Positions 1-5,799 of a DNA stretch of 64,000 nt are shown here, piece after piece. Source of the stretch: Corallococcus silvisoli (GTDB taxonomy: Bacteria > Myxococcota > Myxococcia > Myxococcales > Myxococcaceae). The stretch spans positions 1 to 64,000 of the forward strand of contig NZ_JAAAPJ010000011.1 of assembly GCF_009909145.1 (NCBI RefSeq), in the 5' to 3' direction. The notes under the pieces are model-generated. The model worked only from the letters and a program-made list of their open reading frames with translations, had not been told where the DNA came from and did not search any database. The stretch's first letter is position 1. The number at the start of each line of letters is the position of its first letter. The position numbers were made by a program, and so were the translations under genes.

Positions 1-998
1 TCCAACTCCGAGCGCGTCCGGCCCGCCATGGGCGAGCCCACGCTCACGTCATCCTGACCGGAGTAGCGCGCGAGCACTGTCTGCCAGCCCGCCAGCAGCA
101 CCATGAAGAGCGTCGCGCCTTCCTGCTGCGCCAGGACCTTCAACGCCTCCGTCAGCGGCCGGGGCCACTGGACAGGCTTGCGAGCCCCCCGGAAGGCACT
201 CACCGCGGGCCGGGGCATGTCCGTCATCAACTCCAGCGCGGGCGGCGCGCCCCGCAACTGCTCGCGCCAGTACCCCAGCTGCTTGTCCAGCACCGCGCCG
301 CGCAGTTGCTCGCGCTGCCAAACCGCGTAGTCCGCGTACTGGATGGGCAGCTCTGGCAGCGGCGACGGCTGTCCCTGCGCGAACACCCCGTAGAGCACCG
401 CCACTTCCCGCACCAACACCCCCACCGACCACCCGTCCGACACGATGTGGTGCAGCACCACCATCAGGAGGTGGTCCATCTCCCCCAGCTTCACCAGCAG
501 CGCGCGCATCAGCGGGCCCCGAGCCAGGTCGAACGGCTGCCGTGCACCGGCCTCCACCCGACGCCAGGCCTCCGCCTCGCGCGCGTCGGCGGGCTCCGCC
601 GTCACATCGCCATGCTCCAGTTCCAGCACCCCGTCGTCGCTGAAGCGCTGCACCGGCCCCGCATCGTCCGCGTGGAACGTCGTGCGCAGCGATTCATGTC
701 GGCGCACCACCTCGCGCAGCGCTCGCTCCAGCACGCCCACGTCCAGCACGCCCTCCAGCCGGACCGCGACCGGGACGTTGTAGAGCGCGGTGCCCGACTC
801 GAGCTGATCCAGGATCCACAGCCGCTTCTGCGCGAACGAGAGCTCCGCCGGAAGTGCTCGATTCCTCCGGGGGAACGCCCCATGCCCCCCCGCGTCGCCG
901 CCGGCCTGCTTCTGCGCCGCCAGCTTCTTCAGCAACTCCGAGCGCTTCTCTGGCGACAGATTCGCGATTCGCTTCGACAGATCGCTGCTGCTGCTCAT
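1..998 (-). CDS. Nonribosomal peptide synthetase, N-terminal condensation domain (partial)
   Basis: The 5' part of an NRPS gene, cut by the window edge after 332 codons; the ATG is at 996-998. Residues 1-30 form a short charged helix (MSSSSDLSKRIANLSPEKR), as often seen at the start of myxobacterial NRPS proteins. A condensation domain follows from about residue 50: ELSFAQKRLW matches the first core motif, RRHESLRTTF the next, and HHIVSDGWS near residue 183 is the HHxxxDG catalytic motif, with both His and the Asp intact. The domain makes amide bonds between carrier-bound acyl and aminoacyl groups. Because the protein starts with a C domain and not an A domain, it either receives a chain from an upstream partner or uses a fatty-acyl starter; the sequence here cannot decide. 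No upstream biosynthetic gene lies on this side. Confidence 0.93.
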   Translation of the reverse strand, partial: MSSSSDLSKRIANLSPEKRSELLKKLAAQKQAGGDAGGHGAFPRRNRALPAELSFAQKRLWILDQLESGTALYNVPVAVRLEGVLDVGVLERALREVVRRHESLRTTFHADDAGPVQRFSDDGVLELEHGDVTAEPADAREAEAWRRVEAGARQPFDLARGPLMRALLVKLGEMDHLLMVVLHHIVSDGWSVGVLVREVAVLYGVFAQGQPSPLPELPIQYADYAVWQREQLRGAVLDKQLGYWREQLRGAPPALELMTDMPRPAVSAFRGARKPVQWPRPLTEALKVLAQQEGATLFMVLLAGWQTVLARYSGQDDVSVGSPMAGRTRSEL

Positions 999-1311
999 CG
1001 AATTGACTCCGCACTCTGGACGGGAGCCGGCCCGTGACGGGCGCCCGGAACTCCGGACGCGGGCCCTCGAGGCAGTGCCACCCGTTATCGATCACGCACG
1101 GCCCACCGCTCCTGCGAGAGCGGTGTGGAGGGCCGGAATCCAGGTGCTCACATTATTCGCTCAGCAACCCGCCTGCCATGCGAACCACGTAACGTGGCTC
1201 GCCTGCTCTGCGGCGGGCCAGGCCCTCGTGAGACATGACGCGACAGGTACGTGAAACACGTGTTTCACGCAGCGTCGCAGAACGGATGAGGTCGGGCCCG
1301 CGCGAAGCGGA
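999..1311. other. Intergenic region upstream of the NRPS gene
   Basis: No convincing gene. It separates the NRPS start from the stop of the candidate selenoprotein. It contains two palindromes: a 20-bp perfect one at 1250-1269 and CCACGT-A-ACGTGG at 1185-1197. It is the likely promoter/regulatory region of the NRPS gene. Confidence 0.6.
1250..1269. promoter_or_regulatory. 20-bp perfect palindrome, candidate repressor operator
   Basis: CGTGAAACACGTGTTTCACG is its own reverse complement over all 20 bases. It lies about 250 bp upstream of the NRPS start codon. Perfect dyads of this size with a TGAAACA half-site are typical of operators for dimeric helix-turn-helix repressors such as TetR-type proteins. 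No such regulator gene is in the window, so the binding protein is unknown. Confidence 0.5.
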
Positions 1312-2463
1312 TCAGTGCCCCGTGGAGCCGGGCGGCTCGATGCGCTCCACCTGCTGCTGGACGGTGGCGTCGGAGGCCACGTCCGGTCCCAGCTGCAGGT
1401 ACGTCAGCAGGTAGGTGCGCCCGGTCGCCGGACCACTGGCCGCCGCGGTGCGGGCCAGGGCATCGCGCCGGGCCTCGAAGGAGGCCAGCGTCTCCTGGAG
1501 GGAGCGGCGCGCGTCCTCGTTCTTCTCCGTCTTGAGCCGCTCGTTCACCCGCGTGATGTTCGCCTCCACCATGCGCTGGCTCTCCCGGGCGCGGTTCGCT
1601 TCGCCCAGGTCGCTGAAGGGACCGGTGCCCTCCAGGGACACCTCCAGCTTCGCCAGCTGCCGGCCCCGCTCACCGGGCGGCACCAGCGTGGACACGCCCT
1701 GGCGCTGCGCCATGCCCACGCCCCGGCCGTCGTGCGACTGCACCACGAAGTCCACGCCCTCGGCCCCCTGGGCCAGCCGCACGGACTCCACGTAGGGCAC
1801 CGCGGCCAGCACCACCACCAGGTCCACCGGGGCCGTCTGGCGCAGGCGCTTCACCTCCGCGGCCACCGCGGGCCCCACCGGCAGGCCCCGGACCCCTGGG
1901 GGCAGGAAGGCCGAGCCGTCCGAGCCTCCCGCCGGAGCCTGGGGGTCCGGCGACGCGGGCGACACGCCGATGATGCCCACCTTCAGCCCGCCCACGGACG
2001 TCACCACGGACGCGGGGAACAGGGGCTGGCCCTTCGCGTCCACGAGGTTCGCGGACAGCAGCTTGAGCTTCGCCCCCTTCGTCTTCTTCTTCAGGAAGTC
2101 CACGCCCAGCACGAGGTCGCGCTGGCCCACGGCCATCGCCGTGTAGCCCTGCGCGCCCATCTGCTCCAGCAGGAGCCCCGCGCGCAGCTTCGCCGTCGCA
2201 TCCTGGCCATCCGCCAGGGTCTTGAAGAGCGCGTTGCCCGCGTCCAGTGCGAGCACCGGCACGCCCTTCGCGCGCTCCTGGTTCAGGACCGTCGTTCGTC
2301 TGGCCAGACCGCCAGACGGGTTGTAGCGTCAACCACAGGGGGCGATTTCGCCCCCATTGTCTCCGGTGAAGAGCAGCACGAGCTTCTTCGGCGCGGCCCC
2401 CGCGATGAGCGGCAGGAGCAGCAGCAGCGCCAGCGCGGCGAGCCGGGGCGCGCGCGGGCTCAC
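1312..2463 (-). CDS. Candidate selenoprotein: secreted 5'-nucleotidase/metallophosphoesterase-like protein with in-frame UGA (Sec45)
   Basis: GTG at 2461-2463 overlaps the stop of the upstream cpoB-like gene (GTGA). Residues 1-24 are a signal peptide (LAALALLLLLPLIAGA). The frame runs LLFTGDNGGEIAPCG, then TGA at 2329-2331, then RYNPSGGLARRTTV, and stays open for 338 more codons. Related proteins of the 5'-nucleotidase (UshA-like) fold carry PCGC followed by P-x-GG-x-ARR at this point, so the UGA replaces the second Cys. A SECIS-like hairpin follows directly, supporting Sec insertion at residue 45. The later VLALDAGNALF, LLSANLVD and VGGLKVGIIGVSP segments fit the N-terminal domain of the family, but usual metal ligands are altered (GQRD in place of GNHE, SHDG in place of GHDH). 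Predicted full length is 383 aa, with Cys43 the only cysteine. Conventional calling would give a truncated 316-aa product starting near 2262. The alternative is a nonsense mutation, which the hairpin and intact frame argue against. Confidence 0.8.
2297..2318 (-). promoter_or_regulatory. Candidate bacterial SECIS hairpin
   Basis: On the mRNA strand the sequence is CGTCTGGC, loop GGTCTG, GCCAGACG: a perfect 8-bp stem with a 6-nt loop. It starts 10 nt after the UGA at 2329-2331, so the GGUCUG loop begins 18 nt after the UGA. The E. coli fdhF SECIS has the same GGUCUG bases at the same distance, and they are the SelB contact. The bulged U of the E. coli stem is not present here. A second inverted repeat (2338-2355) lies just upstream of the UGA. 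Confidence 0.78.
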
Positions 2464-3338
2464 TTCTTCGCCTTCTTCGGAGCGGGGGCGGCAGGGGCGG
2501 GGGCGGGCTTCTTGTCCAGCTCCGCCAGCTTCGTCTTCGCCGTCTTGGCCGCCTCCGACTTGGGGTAGCTCTTCACCAGCTCCTCCAGCGCGAGCTTCGA
2601 CTCCTCCTTCATCTTCAGCTTCTGGAAGCACTCGGAGGAGCGCAGGTACGCGTCCGGCGCGGAGGCCGTCTTCGCGAAGTCCTGCACCACCTTGCCGTAC
2701 TCGAAGAGGGCCTCGCGGCACTTGCCCTCGGTGAAGTACGTCTCCCCCAGGCCGAAGTGCGCCTCGCCGACGAGCGGGTCCTTGGGCCACTTCTTCACGA
2801 ACTCGTTGTAGAGCTGGCGCGCCACCAGCGCGTCGCCCGCCTTCGCCTTGTCCTGCGCGAGCGCGAGGAAGTCCTTCTTGTCCGCGGGGCGCTGGAGCTC
2901 CTCGGCCTTCTTCTTCGCCTCGGCCTCCTTCACCGCCTCCGTGCCCTGGAGCGCCAGGAGCCGCTGGTTGGTCTCCTCCGTGCTCTTGCCGAGCGCCGCC
3001 TCCAACTCCCCGATCTTGTAGAGGTAAGTCTCCACCTGGCCGCGCAGCTGCGCCAGGTCCTCCACCGTCTTCTGGAACTGCACGCCGATGTCCGCGTCCT
3101 TGCGGCGCGCGGCGGTGTCCAGGCTCTGCAGGGCCTGGGTCACCTGGGCGACCTTCTCGTCGATCTTCGGCTGGGTGGCGGCGAGCTGCTCACGCGCCTC
3201 CTTCAGCTCCTCGGCGAGCCGGGCGTTGTCCGCTCCCAGGCGGTCCACCTTGGCTTCAAGGGCACGACCCCGGTCGGCGGGGTAGAAACATCCGGGGACG
3301 GCGGCGGTCAACAAGGCGAAGAGCACGAGCCTGCGCAT
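2460..3338 (-). CDS. CpoB/YbgF-like lipoprotein with coiled coil and TPR repeats
   Basis: A 292-aa protein with a lipoprotein signal (LLTAAVPGC, Cys17 as lipidation site). Residues 25-150 are a heptad-rich coiled coil, and residues 150-260 carry TPR units (ALVARQLYNEFVKKWP, AHFGLGETYF, AYLRSSECFQKL) like those of CpoB/YbgF. The C-terminus is Lys/Pro/Ala-rich. In Gram-negatives CpoB is a periplasmic partner of Tol-Pal that coordinates peptidoglycan synthesis with outer-membrane constriction. Here it follows cheR by 94 bp and overlaps the candidate selenoprotein start by 4 bp, which suggests translational coupling. A Pal-like lipoprotein begins the same gene run. CpoB of E. coli is soluble; the lipobox here suggests membrane anchoring. 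Confidence 0.85.
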   Translation of the reverse strand: MRRLVLFALLTAAVPGCFYPADRGRALEAKVDRLGADNARLAEELKEAREQLAATQPKIDEKVAQVTQALQSLDTAARRKDADIGVQFQKTVEDLAQLRGQVETYLYKIGELEAALGKSTEETNQRLLALQGTEAVKEAEAKKKAEELQRPADKKDFLALAQDKAKAGDALVARQLYNEFVKKWPKDPLVGEAHFGLGETYFTEGKCREALFEYGKVVQDFAKTASAPDAYLRSSECFQKLKMKEESKLALEELVKSYPKSEAAKTAKTKLAELDKKPAPAPAAPAPKKAKK

Positions 3339-3432
3339 GGGCCCGGCATCCTAGGTCCAAAGCGCTCCGCGCGCCGCTTCTGTTTCCAGGGGCGCCCGGC
3401 CGCACCGGCCAGGCAGGCAGGCCCCCCGGACC

Positions 3433-4677
3433 TCAGCGCGGGCCTTCGACCTCCAGCCGCTCCACCGCCCGCGCGCAGGCCACCCGGAGCCGGGACAGGT
3501 TGAGGAAGAAGGGCACGGGCCGGGCCCGCCCGGAGTCCACCGCGGCGAGCGCCCGGCGGTACGCGTCCACGGCCGCGCCGGGCTGGCCGCACTGCTCCAA
3601 CAGGAGCCCCAGCAGGTAGCGGGCGGCGACGTGGTCTGGATCCAGCTCCAGGCACCGGCGCAGGTCGCGCTCCGACTCCGCGTCGGAGACGCCGGTGGAG
3701 GCGCCATCGAGCACGCAGGAGAAGAGCCAGTCCGCCTCCGCCATCCGGGACGCGAGCGCTTCGGGCGCCGCGACCTCCGAGGGCACCGGGCCGGGGTCCC
3801 GCTTCGGCGGCCCCTCCACGGGGAGCGCCGGGAAGCGACCGGAGCCCCGCTTCGGCGCGGGAGCGGACACGTCATCCAGGCGCACGTAGAAGAACGCGTG
3901 CTCGAACGGCAGCAGCCGCAGCATCCGGGGCACCTGGAGCAGGGGCTCCGCGGCGGACAGCACCAGCACGCCGCCGGGGACGAGCCGCTCCCCCAGGTTC
4001 CACACGGTGCGGTGGAAGGCCTCCGGGGTGAAGTAGATGAGGACGTTGCGGCAGAAGATGATGTCGAAGCCGCCGCCCCCCACCGGCTCCGGGTAGGGCG
4101 TCTCCATCAGGTTGTGGCGCCGGAAATCGGCCTGCGTGCGCAAAGCCTCCACCAGCGCGTGGCGCCGGCCCCGGGGCTCGAGGTAGCGCGCGCGAGGGCC
4201 GTCCGGAACCCGCCGCAGCGCCTCCGCCGGGAAGCTCAGCTCACGTGCCCGGGTCAGCACCTGTTCGGAGATGTCCGTGCCCAGCACGCGGCTGGCGGGA
4301 TCCGCGCCCTCCTGCGCCATCAGCATGAGCAGCGTGGCCACCTCCTCGCCCGCGGCGCAGCCGGCGCTCCACACGCGCAGCGGCGCCTTCGAGCGCTGCA
4401 CCCGGGGCGACAGCACGTGCTCGCGGAAGGCGGCCAGCTGCACCTCGTCCCGGAACACCTCCGACGTGTGCACGGCCGCCGCGTCCACCAGCCGCGTCAG
4501 GTCCGCCGCGCCCGCCGGCGAGCGCAGGTGTTTGAGCACCTGCGCGGCGGGGCCCTCCAGGCCCAGCGCCTCCAGGCGCGCGTCCAGCCTGCGCCGCTGG
4601 GCACCGCTCAGGGCCATGCCCGTGTGCGCCTGGAGCCACGCGTGGACGGGGGCCCAGCGCTCGGAAGGAGGCGTCAT
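3433..4677 (-). CDS. cheR: CheR-type chemoreceptor methyltransferase with C-terminal TPR
   Basis: A 414-aa SAM-dependent glutamate methyltransferase for MCPs. Residues 1-70 form the all-helical CheR N domain. TSEVFRD (about 71) and the SAM-binding loop WSAGCAAGEE (about 104) begin the catalytic domain, followed by GTDISEQVL and FCRNVLIYF, all typical of CheR. After about residue 300 a Pro-rich linker leads to a TPR-like tail (LRRCLELDPDHVAARYLLGLLLEQ, read in part) as in FrzF-type methyltransferases. It starts 9 bp after cheB stops and forms the adaptation pair with it. Its substrates are presumably the two MCPs of the same cluster. Confidence 0.95.
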   Translation of the reverse strand: MTPPSERWAPVHAWLQAHTGMALSGAQRRRLDARLEALGLEGPAAQVLKHLRSPAGAADLTRLVDAAAVHTSEVFRDEVQLAAFREHVLSPRVQRSKAPLRVWSAGCAAGEEVATLLMLMAQEGADPASRVLGTDISEQVLTRARELSFPAEALRRVPDGPRARYLEPRGRRHALVEALRTQADFRRHNLMETPYPEPVGGGGFDIIFCRNVLIYFTPEAFHRTVWNLGERLVPGGVLVLSAAEPLLQVPRMLRLLPFEHAFFYVRLDDVSAPAPKRGSGRFPALPVEGPPKRDPGPVPSEVAAPEALASRMAEADWLFSCVLDGASTGVSDAESERDLRRCLELDPDHVAARYLLGLLLEQCGQPGAAVDAYRRALAAVDSGRARPVPFFLNLSRLRVACARAVERLEVEGPR

Positions 4678-4686
4678 CGCGCGCGG

Positions 4687-5742
4687 TCAACGGCTCGCGG
4701 CCAGCGACTCTCCGCGCGCCAGCCGCGCCAGCGTGGCGGCGACGTCATCGCCGTGGATGAGGTGATCCACCGCCTTGCGCTCCACCGCCGCGCCCGGCAT
4801 GCCGAACACCACGCAGGACTCCTCGTTCTGGGCCAGGGCCAGGCCTCCGGCCTGCTTGATGGCCAGGAGCCCATCCGCCCCGTCCGCGCCCATGCCCGTG
4901 AGCACCACGCCCACCGCGCGCCGGCCGTAGGCCTTCGCCACGCTCTCCAGCAGCACGGTGCCGCTGGGCATGTGCCCGTCGCGCTCCACCCCCGGCTTGA
5001 GCGCCACCCGCCCGCGCAGGGGCACCACCAGGTGCTGATCCGGCGGCGCCACCAGCACCTGACCGGCCACCAGGGTGTCTCCGTCCTGCGCCAGCCGCAC
5101 CTTGAGCTTGCTCGCGTTGGCGAGCCAGCTGGCCAGCGACTCGGAGAAGGCCGCGTTGATGTGCTGGACGATGACGATGGGCGCCGGGAAGTCCGCGGGC
5201 AGCTCCGACAGCATCCGGTAGAGCACCTGCGGGCCCCCGGTGCTGGCGGCCACCGCCACGATGCCCATGGAGGCCGCGGGCAGGACCGCCGCGGGGTGCG
5301 GCGTCCCGGCGTGCCCGCGCTTCTGGCCGCGGACGTGGCGGATGACGCGCACGGAGGAGATGAGCTTCACCTCCTTGGTGAGGTTCCACGCCTCCGGGCC
5401 CGCGTCGATGGAGGGCTTGATCTGCAGCGCCAGCGCGCCCAGCTCCAGCGCGCGGTAGGTCAGCGCGGGGGCCTGGGAGCGAGGGTCACCCGTCAGCACC
5501 AGGATGGGCGTGGGGACCTCCGCCATGATGTGCTCCACGGCGGTGAGCCCGTCCATGACGGGCATGTCCACGTCCATGGTGATGACGTGGGGGCGCAGCT
5601 CCTTGGTGAGGGCAACGGCCTCCTGGCCGTTCGAAGCGGTGCCAACGACCTCGACATCCGGGTCGTCGCTCAACGCCGCGCTGATGAGCTGTCGGCAGAT
5701 GACCGAGTCATCGACCACCAGCACCGACACTTTCTTGCCCAT
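4687..5742 (-). CDS. cheB: CheB chemoreceptor glutamate methylesterase
   Basis: A 351-aa protein. Residues 5-125 are a receiver domain with DDS (11-13), phospho-acceptor Asp57 in ITMDVDMPVMDG, and Thr/Lys positions (LTGD, IKPS). Residues 155-350 are the methylesterase domain with the catalytic triad in AASTGGPQ (Ser), VQHI (His) and TGMGADGADG (Asp). It removes methyl groups from MCPs when phosphorylated by CheA. It lies 57 bp downstream of the cheA hybrid and 9 bp upstream of cheR. Length and domain order are standard. Confidence 0.96.
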   Translation of the reverse strand: MGKKVSVLVVDDSVICRQLISAALSDDPDVEVVGTASNGQEAVALTKELRPHVITMDVDMPVMDGLTAVEHIMAEVPTPILVLTGDPRSQAPALTYRALELGALALQIKPSIDAGPEAWNLTKEVKLISSVRVIRHVRGQKRGHAGTPHPAAVLPAASMGIVAVAASTGGPQVLYRMLSELPADFPAPIVIVQHINAAFSESLASWLANASKLKVRLAQDGDTLVAGQVLVAPPDQHLVVPLRGRVALKPGVERDGHMPSGTVLLESVAKAYGRRAVGVVLTGMGADGADGLLAIKQAGGLALAQNEESCVVFGMPGAAVERKAVDHLIHGDDVAATLARLARGESLAASR

Positions 5743-5799
5743 GGACGTTCCATACCCCGTACGCGCTCCGGGAGTATAGCAATGCGCGTGGCCCGGCCT

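Noticed and set aside
2329..2331. Reading the UGA as a nonsense mutation or a frameshifted pseudogene
   Set aside because: Both sides share one frame with no indel, the residue replaced is a conserved Cys position, and a correctly spaced GGUCUG hairpin follows. Sequencing error cannot be excluded from the sequence alone.
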